The position numbers were made by a program, and so were the translations under genes. A DNA stretch of 64,000 nt from Komagataeibacter sp. FNDCR2. GTDB taxonomy: Bacteria; Pseudomonadota; Alphaproteobacteria; Acetobacterales; Acetobacteraceae. Of the stretch, positions 1 through 10,997 are shown one piece after another. Every line of letters begins with the position of its first letter. The first letter of the stretch is position 1. The notes under the pieces were generated by a model. It made no database searches. It was not told the DNA's origin and saw only the letters and a program-made list of their open reading frames with translations. The stretch covers positions 2,372,501-2,436,500 of the forward strand of contig NZ_JAIWOU010000001.1 in assembly GCF_021295395.1 (NCBI RefSeq), in the 5' to 3' direction.

Positions 1-1714
<1,714 letters not shown>

Positions 1715-1828
1715 CATTCCATCGCCACAATCGTGGCAACATACATGCACAGCAGTCATCCACTCTCAACACTCATACAAAACACACCAACCCATCCACA
1801 TCCTCTCCCCTCAATCAGGGGGACTGGA

Positions 1829-1948
1829 TGACCTGGTGGCCATGGCGGGGAATGATCCACCCGATCCCATCCCGAACTCGGCCGTGAAATACCCCAGCGC
1901 CCATGATACTGTGCCTTAAGGCACGGGAAAGTCGGTCGCCGCCAGGTC
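1829..1948 (+). rRNA. rrf: 5S ribosomal RNA
   Basis: A ~118-nt sequence beginning ACCTGGTGGCCATGGCGGGG and ending in the complementary CGCCGCCAGGT pairs its two ends into the 5S helix I. It carries the conserved GATCCCATCCCGAACTCGG core near 1860-1880. It lies ~115 nt after the 23S end and just before the initiator tRNA, the standard rrn order. The ends are good to within 2-3 bases. Confidence 0.95.
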
Positions 1949-1967
1949 TTCCAATCCCCCTCACAAT

Positions 1968-2044
<77 letters not shown>

Positions 2045-2070
2045 AATCCTATCCGTCTGTAAAGACAAGA

Positions 2071-2098
2071 AAAAGCCACCCACACGGGTGGCTTTTTT
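2071..2098 (+). terminator. Rho-independent terminator of the rrn operon
   Basis: AAAAGCCACCC and GGGTGGCTTTT form an 11-bp stem with a 4-nt loop (ACAC) followed by a run of Ts. It lies 27 nt after the tRNA, so it ends the rrn transcript. Confidence 0.92.
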
Positions 2099-2263
2099 GC
2101 GTTTGGGCGTATAGCGCAGGGAGCCGGTTCTTGCGTGATCAGGCAGCTTCCAGGATCAGCCATCCCCTCAGCCTGTCAGCAAACGGATTCTGTCGGCTGG
2201 GATGTTCAAGACCAAGGTTATTCAAGAAATATCCACGTAATCGATACACTTATACATCGGAAC

Positions 2264-2282
2264 GATAATCATTTTCATAATA
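2264..2282 (+). promoter_or_regulatory. Fur-box-like site upstream of the metal RND cluster
   Basis: GATAATCATTTTCATAATA matches the classical 19-bp Fur consensus (GATAATGATAATCATTATC) at 14 of 19 positions by my count. It sits in an AT-rich stretch (2220-2300) about 90-110 bp before the first gene of the cluster. The cluster ends in a VIT1/CCC1-type iron/manganese carrier, which fits iron control. Fur, Mur or Irr binding is inferred; AT-rich promoters can mimic this consensus. Confidence 0.5.
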
Positions 2283-2371
2283 TAAATTTTATTTCGTAGA
2301 TGAGGTGTTCAGGTTCGCGTCAGGTTTCTTTGTTATCGGTGGAAAGTCATCGTCTTGATGACGGAAATTTC

Positions 2372-2875
2372 ATGTATAACGGGGAACAGACGCTTATTAT
2401 GCGAAGGGTATGGCAGGGCAGTCTGTATATAGCCTGTATTTTCTTCCTGATGGTGTCGACCGCCTGGGCAGATAATGGGACAGAAGGCATATGCATGACA
2501 GTCCAGCAGGGTATTCGCCTGCATGTGGACGGCATGTATGGCGGATATCCTCATTCCGTACTGCGCGCTGCAGTGTTGCAGGGCGTGGCGTGCCCGTCTG
2601 ATGCGGCTGAACTGCATGCGTTCAGTCTGATTGCTGACCCATCACCGCACCTGCGTGTTTCCGTTACGAGGCCCATGGGGCAGGGACAGCAGGGATCAAT
2701 TTCTGCCCGACTGTTCTCGCGGGGACATTTTGTCATTGGGGAGCGTATGTCGCTCTCTCCATTGGCGCGTTCCCAGTCCCCGTTTTCAGTCACTTCTGAC
2801 ATCAATCTCATGATGGCGCGGCTGTGGAGCGATCTCGCCGAACGGATCAGCCACGGTGGTCCGGTCATGCCATGA
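2372..2875 (+). CDS. Exported protein of unknown function, first gene of metal efflux cluster
   Basis: This 167-residue protein has a signal peptide: basic start, hydrophobic run (IACIFFLMVSTAWA) and a likely cleavage after AWA at about residue 33. No domain is recognised. Two cysteines (in GICMTV and GVACPSD) lie ~40 residues apart and could form a disulfide in the periplasm. The start at 2372 is preferred because GGAAA precedes it at normal spacing; ATG 2399 would also leave a signal peptide, and a longer frame begins at 2300. It ends 11 bp before the RND outer-membrane gene, so it is probably co-transcribed and periplasmic, like the small accessory proteins found beside many heavy-metal RND systems. 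That role is inference only. Confidence 0.65.
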   Translation: MYNGEQTLIMRRVWQGSLYIACIFFLMVSTAWADNGTEGICMTVQQGIRLHVDGMYGGYPHSVLRAAVLQGVACPSDAAELHAFSLIADPSPHLRVSVTRPMGQGQQGSISARLFSRGHFVIGERMSLSPLARSQSPFSVTSDINLMMARLWSDLAERISHGGPVMP

Positions 2876-2886
2876 TGGCCTGAGGC

Positions 2887-4140
2887 ATGAACCGCGCCAT
2901 GCACCCCATCCTGTCGGTCGCCATGGCCTGCGCGCTGGCATGGGTGACTTTCGCCCGGGCTCAGGCGCCCCAGTCTGGCCTGTCCTTCCATGATGCGGTC
3001 GGAATGGCATGGGCCATTGATCCTGTCCGCACCGAACTGCAGATCGGCCACCATTCCGCCCGTGCCCGCGCCAGCGCCGCGGGGTCATGGTTTGCTGGTG
3101 GTCCAACTCTGTCTGGTGAATACATGGATGACCATATGCTGGGCAGTAACGAAGGCTATACAACGTATCAGGGCGGTGTGTCCGTACCGTTATGGCTGCC
3201 GGGACAGGGTAGTGCTACGCAACAGGTCGCAAGCGCGGAAGCCGCGTCGCTTGATGAACAGCTCAATGTCGAACACATGGCGCTGTCCATCCGTGTGCTT
3301 GACGCGGGAGCTGCCGCCCTGATCGCCCGTACCCGGGTGGATGTGGCCCATGTCCTGTATGATGCGACGGCACGCATGGCTACAAGTGCTACGCGTGCGG
3401 TGCATGGTGGCGAACTGGCCTCGGCTGATGGGCAGATGGCGCAGGCGGCGATGGAAAATGCCCGCAACGAACTGGCCCTGGCGCAGGAGGAGGCCGAAAA
3501 CGCAGTTGCCTCACTGGAGGTGCTTCTGGGCCGTCCGGTCGTGCCGGATCTGGCGCGGTATGGGGAGGGCGACGTCACGCACGCCCGCTTCATCGCGCCC
3601 CGTGACATGGAAGACAATGACCCCCGCATCAAGGTGGCGCACCGTAATGTGGAAGCCGCCGAGGCCAACATGAAGCTGGCGCGCCGTTCGTTCATGCCCA
3701 ACCCGGAAATCGGTGTGGATGCCATCCATGAGAAGCAGTACGGCAGCCCGTGGGATGACCGGGTCGGGCTGAATTTCAGCATTCCCCTGCCCAGCGAGGT
3801 CCGCAATACCCCCATCATGTCCGAAGCGCGCAACCGGCTGGCTACGGCCACCAGCCAGGAAACGCAGGCGCGACGCATGGTGCACCTGGAAATGATGCGC
3901 GTGCGTGAACGCCTGATTGCGGCAACCACGGCGCGGCAGACCACCCGCGCCGCCGCGGACAGCATGGAACGGCGTGCCGCGGCACAGGAACATGCATGGC
4001 GCGTGGGTGAGGCCAGTCTGGATACGGCACTTGCCGCCCGGCAGGCTGCGGCCAGCACCCGGCTGGCCAGTGCGCGGGCCGATGTGGAATGGCATGTCGC
4101 CAGCATCCGCATGCTGATCGCGACAGGCATCGTGCCATGA
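2887..4140 (+). CDS. RND efflux outer-membrane channel (CzcC/TolC family)
   Basis: This 417-residue protein has an N-terminal signal peptide (to about ARAQA, residue 27) and the two long heptad-rich, alanine-rich halves of outer membrane efflux proteins (residues ~35-220 and ~225-415). The second half keeps the family pattern NPRIKVAHRNVEAAEANMKLARRSFMPNPEIG (quoted here as positions ~235-270). It would form the trimeric outer-membrane exit duct of the efflux pump encoded next. Its stop overlaps the start of the adaptor gene by 4 bp (ATGA), indicating translational coupling. No lipobox is seen, in line with CzcC/CusC-like proteins that vary in lipidation. Confidence 0.88.
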   Translation: MNRAMHPILSVAMACALAWVTFARAQAPQSGLSFHDAVGMAWAIDPVRTELQIGHHSARARASAAGSWFAGGPTLSGEYMDDHMLGSNEGYTTYQGGVSVPLWLPGQGSATQQVASAEAASLDEQLNVEHMALSIRVLDAGAAALIARTRVDVAHVLYDATARMATSATRAVHGGELASADGQMAQAAMENARNELALAQEEAENAVASLEVLLGRPVVPDLARYGEGDVTHARFIAPRDMEDNDPRIKVAHRNVEAAEANMKLARRSFMPNPEIGVDAIHEKQYGSPWDDRVGLNFSIPLPSEVRNTPIMSEARNRLATATSQETQARRMVHLEMMRVRERLIAATTARQTTRAAADSMERRAAAQEHAWRVGEASLDTALAARQAAASTRLASARADVEWHVASIRMLIATGIVP

Positions 4141-5288
4141 AGCGCATTACCCTTGTCCTGCTGCTTCTGGGGGGCGGCTGCCTTCCTGCCCAGGCGGAGG
4201 AAGGCGCGCTGCCCCCGGTCGTGAAGCTGGATGCGGCGGCGGTCGCCAATGAAGGTGTGAGTGTCGTCACGGCCACGCCCGGCACGATTGCGCCCGTGCT
4301 GCCGACCGTAAGCCGGGTCATGCCCGATACGACGCGGGTCGTGCATATCCACCCGGCGGGCAGTGGCAAGGTGCTGGCGGTGCCGGTCCAGCCGGGCATG
4401 CATGTCACGCGCGGGCAGGCGCTGGTGCGCTATCAGGATCATTCCCTGCATGTCGCGCGCCTGCAGGCCGTTCAGATGCGCGCGGCGCTCACGGCCGCTG
4501 TCGCCGCCCGGGCCGATGCGGCGGGCGCGGTGCAGCGGGCAAGGGCACTGGCGGGCGAGAGCATATCCATGGCCGAACTGCGCCGCAGGCAGGACGCGCT
4601 GGCGCAGGCGGACGCCACCCTGCGCGCGCGACAGGCGGACATGGACACGCTGGGCCACCGCTTTGCCGAGGAGTTCAATTCATCATCGGAACAGGACAGC
4701 CGGGGTGCGGAAGATGAAACCTCCACCCTGATTTCCCCGGTCGATGGCATGGTGCAGGCGATCGGCACGTCGGTGGCGGGCGACGTGGATCCGACCATGG
4801 ACGTGGCCACCGTGGCCGACCTGTCCCATGTCTGGATCGTATCGGATATAGCACCCGATCAGGCCGCACGGATCGCACCGGGTGGCCAGCAGGTGACACA
4901 GGCGGCCAGTGGCCCGCTGATATCGCGCATCGACACGGTGGATGGCATGGCCAGCCCGCTGACCGGACTGGTCCGGGTCATAAGCAGGGTTGCCAACCCC
5001 ACCAGCGCGCTGATGCCCGGCATGGTGCTGGACGCGACACTGGCGCAGCGTGACAGCGTGGCGGGCATTGTCGTGCCGTCCGAATCCATCCAGCGCATTG
5101 ATGGGCGTAGCGTCGTGTTCGTGCGGGTGAGCGTAACCGATTACCGGCCCGTCGTGGTCGATGTGGCGCTGGATGACGGGCGGCAGGCGGTCATCCGCTC
5201 CGGCCTGAAAGGGGGCGAGCCGGTCGTGGGCCACGGCAGCTTCGCCCTGCGTTCGGTCATCGGTCTAGCCGGGATGGACGCGGACTGA
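4137..5288 (+). CDS. RND efflux periplasmic adaptor (CzcB family)
   Basis: This membrane-fusion protein of 383 residues links the inner-membrane pump to the outer-membrane channel. The start at 4137 overlaps the previous stop (ATGA) and yields a clean signal peptide (MKRITLVLLLLGGGCLPAQA); a longer frame from 4089 is not needed. Visible parts are the barrel-sandwich/lipoyl half near residues 75-105 (HPAGSGKVLAVPVQPGMHVT), an alanine/arginine-rich alpha-hairpin at ~110-180, and the second lipoyl half at ~195-230. A beta-barrel region follows. The segment FNSSSEQDSRGAEDE is an acidic/serine insert near residue 185 that could be flexible. It overlaps the CzcA gene start by one base (TGATG). Confidence 0.88.
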   Translation: MKRITLVLLLLGGGCLPAQAEEGALPPVVKLDAAAVANEGVSVVTATPGTIAPVLPTVSRVMPDTTRVVHIHPAGSGKVLAVPVQPGMHVTRGQALVRYQDHSLHVARLQAVQMRAALTAAVAARADAAGAVQRARALAGESISMAELRRRQDALAQADATLRARQADMDTLGHRFAEEFNSSSEQDSRGAEDETSTLISPVDGMVQAIGTSVAGDVDPTMDVATVADLSHVWIVSDIAPDQAARIAPGGQQVTQAASGPLISRIDTVDGMASPLTGLVRVISRVANPTSALMPGMVLDATLAQRDSVAGIVVPSESIQRIDGRSVVFVRVSVTDYRPVVVDVALDDGRQAVIRSGLKGGEPVVGHGSFALRSVIGLAGMDAD

Positions 5289-8200
5289 TGGCGCGCAGGT
5301 ATCTCGAGGCCGTGTTGCGCGCGCGCATGCTGGTGCTCGGCGGGCTTGGCCTGCTGCTGGCGGCCGGCATCATGGCGGTGCTGGGCCTGCCGGTGGAGGC
5401 GGTGCCGGATATTTCGCCCAAACAGGTCCTCGTCTCGGTCGTGGCCCCCGGCCTCGCGACGGAGGAGGTGGAGAAACTCATCACCTTTCCCGTCGAGGCC
5501 AGCATGACCGGTATTCCCGGCATGACCGACCTGCGCTCCGTCTCCCGTGGCGGGGTGTCGGTGGTGTACGTGCAGTTTGCCGACGGGACCGACCTCAACC
5601 TGGACCGCACCCGTGTGAACGAGCGCATACAGCAGGCGCGTGCAAACATATCCGTACCCGGCATTACCGTCAGCATGGGGCCGCTGGCCACGGGCATGGG
5701 TGAAATCATGCAGTTCCAGATCCGGGGTACAGGGCGCTCGCTCATGGACCTAAACCGCATCATGAACTGGACCGTGGTGCCGCAGATGCGCCTCGTGCCC
5801 GGTGTGGTGGATGTCAATGTCAATGGCGGGGCGGAAGAAACCTATGAGGTAACATTGGACCCCGCGCGGCTGATTGGCGGCAACCTTTCGGTGGGCGAGG
5901 TCTATCGCGCGGTGGATGCCGGTAACGCTGCGTCCGGCGGCGGGTGGATCACCCACCATGCCGAACAGCAGAGCGTGGTCGGGCGCGGGCTGGTTGCAAG
6001 CCTTGCGGATTTTGGCAATATCGCCGTGCGGACCAACGCCGATGGTTCGGCGGTGCGGCTGCGTGACCTCGGGCGCATCACCACGGGCGCGCGCACCCGG
6101 CTGGGGGCGGTAACGCGTGACGGGCAGGGTGAGATCGTGATCGGCGTGGTGATGATGGAAAGCGGGGCCAGTTCCAACGCCACCCTTGCCGCGATAGACC
6201 GCGCCCTGCCGCGTATCAGGCAGGCGCTGCCCACGGGGGTTACACTCGAACCCTATTACACCCGCGCCACCCTGACCGGGCAGACCATCGCCACCGTGCG
6301 CGACAACCTGGTTATGGGGGCGGTGCTGGTGGTGGGCGTACTGGTGGTGGTGATCGGAAGCTGGCAGGCGGCGCTGGTCATTGCCTCAGTCATTCCGGTC
6401 GCCCTTGTCTGCGCCATGGCGGGGATGCGGCAGTTCGGCATCTCGGCCAACCTGCTCAGCCTTGGCGCGATCGATTTCGGCATGATCGTCGATGGCTCGC
6501 TGGTGGTGATCGAGCATGTCCTGTCGCGGCGCGAGGAAGAACCGGAGGCGGAATTCATCCCGCTGGTCATCTCGTCCGTGCAGCAGGTCATACGCCCGGT
6601 GGGGTTTGCCATACTGGTCATCATCATGGTCTATCTGCCCATCCTGACCCTGCAGGGGATCGAGGGGCATATGTTCCGCCCCATGGCGCAGACGGTTATC
6701 ATGGCGCTGCTGGCGTCGCTTGCGTACTGCTTCATCTGCATCCCCGTGCTGGCGGCCCTGGCGCTGGGGGGCGTGCGGCCTGTGGGCGATACGCGGCTGA
6801 TCGCCTTCATGCGCCGCCCTTATACCCATATGGTGACATGGGGGGAGGCGCATCCGCGCATCCTGTTTGGCGGTACGCTGGCGGTGCTGGCCATCTCGGC
6901 GGGGCTTGCGATGCGGCTGGGCGGTGAGTTCATTCCGCAGCTTGATGAAGGCGCACTCGCGGTCACAACCACGCGGCTGCCTTCGGCCTCGCTCGACACC
7001 GTGCTGGCTTCGGTCACGAAACAGGAGCAGATCCTGCGCCGCTTCCCCGAAGTGAAAGCGGTGGTCAGCAATACCGGCACGTCCGCCATCCCTACCGACC
7101 CGATGGGCGTGAACGAGACCGACAGCTTCATCTTCCTCACCCCGCCCGCCACATGGAAAACCGCCCGCACGCAGGCGGGGCTTGTGGCCGTGATGGATGA
7201 TACCCTGCGCCGTGAACTGCCTGACGCGCTGTATTCATGGAGCCAGCCGGTGCAGATGCGTATGGACGACCTGCTGTCGGGTGTCAGGACGCAGATCGCC
7301 GTTTCGATCTTTGGTGATGACCTGACGAAGCTGGCCGATCTGGGCGACCGGGTGGTGGCGGCGATGTCGGGCGTGAAGGGTGCGGCGGACGTGGCGGCGG
7401 CGGGCGATGGCACCGTGCCGCTGATCGTGGCTGACATCGACCGCACGCAGGCTGCCAGCCGCAATGTGGCGGTGCAGGACATTCTGGATACGGTGGAAGC
7501 CGTGGGCGGTCATATCGGCACAAGGCCGGTGATCGTGGACAGTGCCATCATCAGCACGCAGGTCCGCCTTGACCCGAGGCGCGTGATCTCGGCGGCCGCA
7601 ATCGGCGCGCTGCAGGTCCGGCGGATGGACGGGCAGGGGAATGTCCTGCTGTCACAGGTAGCGCATGTACATGAAGTCGATGGCCCGCCGCGCATAAGCC
7701 GCGATGGCGTGCGGCGGCGCATGGTGGTGCAGGCCAATGTGCGCGGGCGTGACCTGGCGGATTATGTGGCCGAAGCGCAGGCCCGCGTGGCGCGGGACGT
7801 GAAACTGCCGGCAGGCTACACCGTGCAGTGGGACGGGCAGTTCCGTAACCTGCAATCGGCGGTGCTGCGGCTGGAAATCGTGCTGCCCATTGCCCTTGGC
7901 CTGATTTTCGCACTGCTGGTGGTGGCCTTTGGCGCGGTGCGGCCGGCACTTCTGGTTTTCATCAACCTGCCGGTGGCGGCAACCGGCGGCATTGTGGCGC
8001 TGACGGTGCGCGGGCTGCCGTTCAGCATTTCGGCAGGGATTGGTTTTATCGCGCTGTTTGGTGTGGCGATCCTCAACGGTGTGGTGCTGGTCAGTGAAAT
8101 CGCGGCCCTGCGGGCACGCGGCATGGCCGTGGCGCAGGCTGCCTTTGCCGCGGCGGAATCCCGTTTCCGCCCGGTCATGGCCACGGCCCTTGTGGCAAGC

Positions 8201-8362
8201 CTTGGCTTTTTTCCCATGGCGTTTTCCGAAAGTGCTGGTGCTGAGGTCGAACGCCCGCTGGCCAGCGTGGTGATTGGCGGGCTGGTGACATCCACCCTGC
8301 TTACGCTGCTGGTGTTGCCATCACTTTATGCCCGGGTCATGCGAGAGAAGGTTCAGGATTGA
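5288..8362 (+). CDS. Heavy-metal RND efflux pump, CzcA/HME family
   Basis: A proton-driven inner-membrane pump of 1024 residues, the usual CzcA length, with 12 predicted membrane helices: TM1 near residues 10-30, TM2-6 ~335-500, TM7 ~530, TM8-12 ~865-1015. TM4 carries DFGMIVDGSLVVIEH, matching the DFGxxxDGAxxxxEN signature of pumps for divalent ions (Zn, Co, Ni, Cd type), not the motif of the Cu/Ag (CusA) branch. That classification is family knowledge; the actual ion cannot be read from sequence. The neighbouring Fur-like site and VIT-family gene make iron or manganese possible too. It overlaps the response regulator gene by one base. Confidence 0.92.
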   Translation: MARRYLEAVLRARMLVLGGLGLLLAAGIMAVLGLPVEAVPDISPKQVLVSVVAPGLATEEVEKLITFPVEASMTGIPGMTDLRSVSRGGVSVVYVQFADGTDLNLDRTRVNERIQQARANISVPGITVSMGPLATGMGEIMQFQIRGTGRSLMDLNRIMNWTVVPQMRLVPGVVDVNVNGGAEETYEVTLDPARLIGGNLSVGEVYRAVDAGNAASGGGWITHHAEQQSVVGRGLVASLADFGNIAVRTNADGSAVRLRDLGRITTGARTRLGAVTRDGQGEIVIGVVMMESGASSNATLAAIDRALPRIRQALPTGVTLEPYYTRATLTGQTIATVRDNLVMGAVLVVGVLVVVIGSWQAALVIASVIPVALVCAMAGMRQFGISANLLSLGAIDFGMIVDGSLVVIEHVLSRREEEPEAEFIPLVISSVQQVIRPVGFAILVIIMVYLPILTLQGIEGHMFRPMAQTVIMALLASLAYCFICIPVLAALALGGVRPVGDTRLIAFMRRPYTHMVTWGEAHPRILFGGTLAVLAISAGLAMRLGGEFIPQLDEGALAVTTTRLPSASLDTVLASVTKQEQILRRFPEVKAVVSNTGTSAIPTDPMGVNETDSFIFLTPPATWKTARTQAGLVAVMDDTLRRELPDALYSWSQPVQMRMDDLLSGVRTQIAVSIFGDDLTKLADLGDRVVAAMSGVKGAADVAAAGDGTVPLIVADIDRTQAASRNVAVQDILDTVEAVGGHIGTRPVIVDSAIISTQVRLDPRRVISAAAIGALQVRRMDGQGNVLLSQVAHVHEVDGPPRISRDGVRRRMVVQANVRGRDLADYVAEAQARVARDVKLPAGYTVQWDGQFRNLQSAVLRLEIVLPIALGLIFALLVVAFGAVRPALLVFINLPVAATGGIVALTVRGLPFSISAGIGFIALFGVAILNGVVLVSEIAALRARGMAVAQAAFAAAESRFRPVMATALVASLGFFPMAFSESAGAEVERPLASVVIGGLVTSTLLTLLVLPSLYARVMREKVQD

Positions 8363-9033
8363 TGCGTATCCTTATCGTGGAAGATGAACATGACCTTGGG
8401 GCTGCGGTACAGGAACATGTGCGGCTGGACGGGCATGCCGTGGACTGGTTCACGACGCTGGAGGACGCGCGCGCGGCCATGGCCACCGTGGAGTATGATT
8501 TCATGCTGCTCGACCTTGGCCTGCCGGACGGGAGCGGGCGCGACCTGCTGCGCGAGGTGCGCCGGACGTCATCGAATGTCGCCATCCTCATCACCACGGC
8601 GGAAGACCAGATCAGCGACCGCATTGCCGGCCTGTCCGAAGGGGCGGATGACTATATCGTCAAGCCCTATGACCTGAATGAACTCGTAGCCCGTATTTCT
8701 GCGGTGGCGCGGCGCTATGCCGCCCCGCGCAGGCGGGTCCGTTACCGTATTGGCGAGATTATGATTGACCGGGAAAACCGCTCGGTATCATGCGATGGAC
8801 GGGCGCTGGACCTGACCGCACGCGAATGGGCCATCATGGAACTGCTGTCGCGCAGTCCCGGCCGGATCTATTCACGCCAGCAGATCGATACGGCCCTGTA
8901 TGCGCTGGATCAGGATGTGGATAGCAACACGGTTGAGGTTTTCATAAGCCGCCTGCGCAAGAAGGTGGGCAATAAGGTTATCAGGACCGTCCGTGGCCGT
9001 GGTTACTGCCTGGCCGATGGGGAGGCCGCATGA
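8362..9033 (+). CDS. OmpR/PhoB-family response regulator of the metal efflux cluster
   Basis: A 223-residue two-domain regulator. The receiver domain (residues 1-115) has the acidic pair EDE near residue 7, the phospho-acceptor aspartate in LLDLGLPDGSG near residue 51, and the conserved lysine in IVKPYD near 102. The C-terminal winged helix (about 125-220) ends in SRLRKKVGNKVIRTVRGRGY, typical of OmpR members. Start ATG 8362 overlaps the CzcA stop; TTG 8359 is possible. Its position between pump and kinase points to metal-dependent control of this cluster, as with CzcR/CopR. It should not be taken for PhoB. Confidence 0.92.
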   Translation: MRILIVEDEHDLGAAVQEHVRLDGHAVDWFTTLEDARAAMATVEYDFMLLDLGLPDGSGRDLLREVRRTSSNVAILITTAEDQISDRIAGLSEGADDYIVKPYDLNELVARISAVARRYAAPRRRVRYRIGEIMIDRENRSVSCDGRALDLTAREWAIMELLSRSPGRIYSRQQIDTALYALDQDVDSNTVEVFISRLRKKVGNKVIRTVRGRGYCLADGEAA

Positions 9034-10379
9034 AGAACTGGAGCCTTGCCACCCGGATTGTCAGCAGTGTCCTGGGTGTCGTGACGCTCAGTCTGCTCGC
9101 CCTCAGCCTCGCCGTCGCGGGGTTCACCCGTTACGAAATAACGGAACGGCTGGACAATTCCCTGCAGGAAGTTTCCGAACGGCTGCAGGCCACCATCGCG
9201 ACACAGCCCCATGGACCACGGGACACTGTTGCATGGGTGCCTGATGTCGGACCACGGACGCTCGCCTATCAGGTGGTCGATCAGTCCGGGCACGTCGTGT
9301 TGCGCTCACAGAATGCGCCGGTTCAGCCCTTTGTGCCGGATATCCATACCGGGTTTGTCGATACGCCCCGTTTCCGGGTTTATATTGCGGCGCCGACTGC
9401 CGCAGCCTATCGTGTGCTGGTGGGGGAGCCCACGTTGCATCGTCGTGGCGCCACATGGCGCGCAACGGCGATTGCCATCGTGCCGATACTGGTTTTCCTG
9501 CCTGTCATCTGGCTGCTGGTGCGCCTGATCGTGCGGCGGGCTTTGCGCCCGCTCGACCGTCTGCATGATGAAATGCAATCCCGTGGCAGCGGCAACCTGC
9601 GGCCCATCCCGTCGCTTGACCTGCCGGTCGAACTCGTATCCATCCAGCATGCCGTCAATACCCTCCTGGCCCGTCTGGAAACGGCGCTTTCCACCGAGCG
9701 GGCCTTTGCCGCAAGTGCCGCGCATGAACTGCGCAACCCGCTTGGCGCCCTGCTGGCGCAGGTGCAGATGCTGGGCCGTATGGTTCCGGCGGAAACGGAG
9801 GCAGGCCGGCGGGTGGACATCATTGCCGACCGTACCCGCCGGCTGGGACGGACGGTTGAAAAACTGCTGCAGTTTTCCCGCGCATCGTCGGGCGCTGCCT
9901 TCCGGCGCAATCGCTTTGACCTGCTGACCGTGCTGCGCGTCCTGGCGGATGATCTGGACCATAACCCGCGTGATGGGTGCGGCATCATCCTGAACTCAAA
10001 CGGGATCAGCCATATATTTGTGCATGGTGACATGGATGCGACCGGCATCATGCTGCGCAACCTGCTTGAAAACGCGCTGCTGCATGGGCGGGGTGATATG
10101 CCGGTGCAGGTGACCGTCCTGCCGGATGGTCGCATTGACGTCATCAACGACTGCCCGGCCCTGGCGCCGGACATACTGGCGCGGCTGACCAGCCCGTTCG
10201 TGCGCGGCGGGACCGGCACGCCCGGCAGCGGCCTCGGCCTGGCCATCGCCAGCAATATCGCCAGGCAGATGGATGCGACCGTGTGCCTGCGTTCCCCACT
10301 TTCGAAGTCAGGCAGGGGATTTGGCGCCCGCATCACTTTTCCTGACCCGGACGTGATGCGATCACCCGATGAAGCCTGA
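9030..10379 (+). CDS. Sensor histidine kinase of the metal efflux cluster
   Basis: An inner-membrane kinase of 449 residues overlapping the response regulator by 4 bp. It has TM1 at ~10-32, a periplasmic sensor of about 110 residues, TM2 at ~150-172 and a HAMP-like linker. The phospho-acceptor H-box is AFAASAAHELRNPLGALLAQ (about residue 230). The ATP-binding domain carries an N-box (LRNLLENALLHG) and a G-box (GSGLGLAIASNIARQ). The order of domains resembles QseC/TctE/CzcS kinases. The periplasmic part has no obvious histidine- or cysteine-rich metal site. Confidence 0.92.
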   Translation: MKNWSLATRIVSSVLGVVTLSLLALSLAVAGFTRYEITERLDNSLQEVSERLQATIATQPHGPRDTVAWVPDVGPRTLAYQVVDQSGHVVLRSQNAPVQPFVPDIHTGFVDTPRFRVYIAAPTAAAYRVLVGEPTLHRRGATWRATAIAIVPILVFLPVIWLLVRLIVRRALRPLDRLHDEMQSRGSGNLRPIPSLDLPVELVSIQHAVNTLLARLETALSTERAFAASAAHELRNPLGALLAQVQMLGRMVPAETEAGRRVDIIADRTRRLGRTVEKLLQFSRASSGAAFRRNRFDLLTVLRVLADDLDHNPRDGCGIILNSNGISHIFVHGDMDATGIMLRNLLENALLHGRGDMPVQVTVLPDGRIDVINDCPALAPDILARLTSPFVRGGTGTPGSGLGLAIASNIARQMDATVCLRSPLSKSGRGFGARITFPDPDVMRSPDEA

Positions 10380-10415
10380 GACCTTGCGTTCAGCTTCGCG
10401 TCATATGGGACCGAT

Positions 10416-10997
10416 ATGAATACTGGCATGACACAGGAAACGTCCCCGGACCGCATGCGCTATGACGTGCCGACAGTCCTTTTTCACTGGAGTTGTGCGG
10501 CAATCATCGTGCTGCAGTTCATAAGCGCGAATATATGGGGCCTGTTTCGCAATCCGCTGCATCACCAGCTTGTAGTGGTGCACCTGACGGCGGGCATGGT
10601 GCTGAGCGTGCTGCTGCCCCTGCGCATTATGTGGCGGGCAGGCTGGGGGCGGCGCATGCCTGCGTCAGACCGCTGGCTGGATGCGGTCATGGCCCGCAGC
10701 GTTGAGTACAGCCTGTATGGGCTGGGCATGGTGGAAATCTGCCTTGGGTATCTGTGGCGATGGGGGAACGGGCAGGCCATGAGTTTCGTGTCCGTGCAGG
10801 TCATGCCCCCGTTTGGGAAATTTTCGATACGGACAATAGAGCTGCTGCACGAACTGCACCTGTACAATGGCTGGTTGATCGTGGTGCTTGCCACAGGTCA
10901 CGCGCTGGCGGCGTGTTTTCATTACTTCATCCTGCGCGACAATGTTTTGCAGCGCATGTTCATTACAGGGAATATATCAGATGAACGTAACAGATAA
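10416..10997 (+). CDS. Cytochrome b561 family membrane protein
   Basis: A 193-residue four-helix membrane protein of the bacterial CybB/cytochrome b561 family, which carries two b hemes and moves electrons across or out of the membrane. The heme-ligand histidines are in the expected helices: FHW in helix 1 (near residue 26), VVHL in helix 2, and LLHELH plus GHALAACFH at the end of helices 3 and 4. It starts 37 bp after the kinase and its 3' end overlaps the VIT-family gene by 17 bp, so the three are probably one transcript. A b-type cytochrome next to an iron/manganese carrier could reduce the metal, but this is inference. Confidence 0.85.
   Translation: MNTGMTQETSPDRMRYDVPTVLFHWSCAAIIVLQFISANIWGLFRNPLHHQLVVVHLTAGMVLSVLLPLRIMWRAGWGRRMPASDRWLDAVMARSVEYSLYGLGMVEICLGYLWRWGNGQAMSFVSVQVMPPFGKFSIRTIELLHELHLYNGWLIVVLATGHALAACFHYFILRDNVLQRMFITGNISDERNR

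Noticed and set aside
3168-4658. 496-codon minus-strand frame opposite the CzcC and CzcB genes
   Set aside because: Shadow of the plus-strand genes: arginine/alanine-rich with no family features; the plus-strand proteins are clear RND components.
8362-10379. PhoB/PhoR pair for the Pho regulon
   Set aside because: The genes overlap the CzcA pump and kinase context is that of a metal sensor; no pho gene adjoins them.
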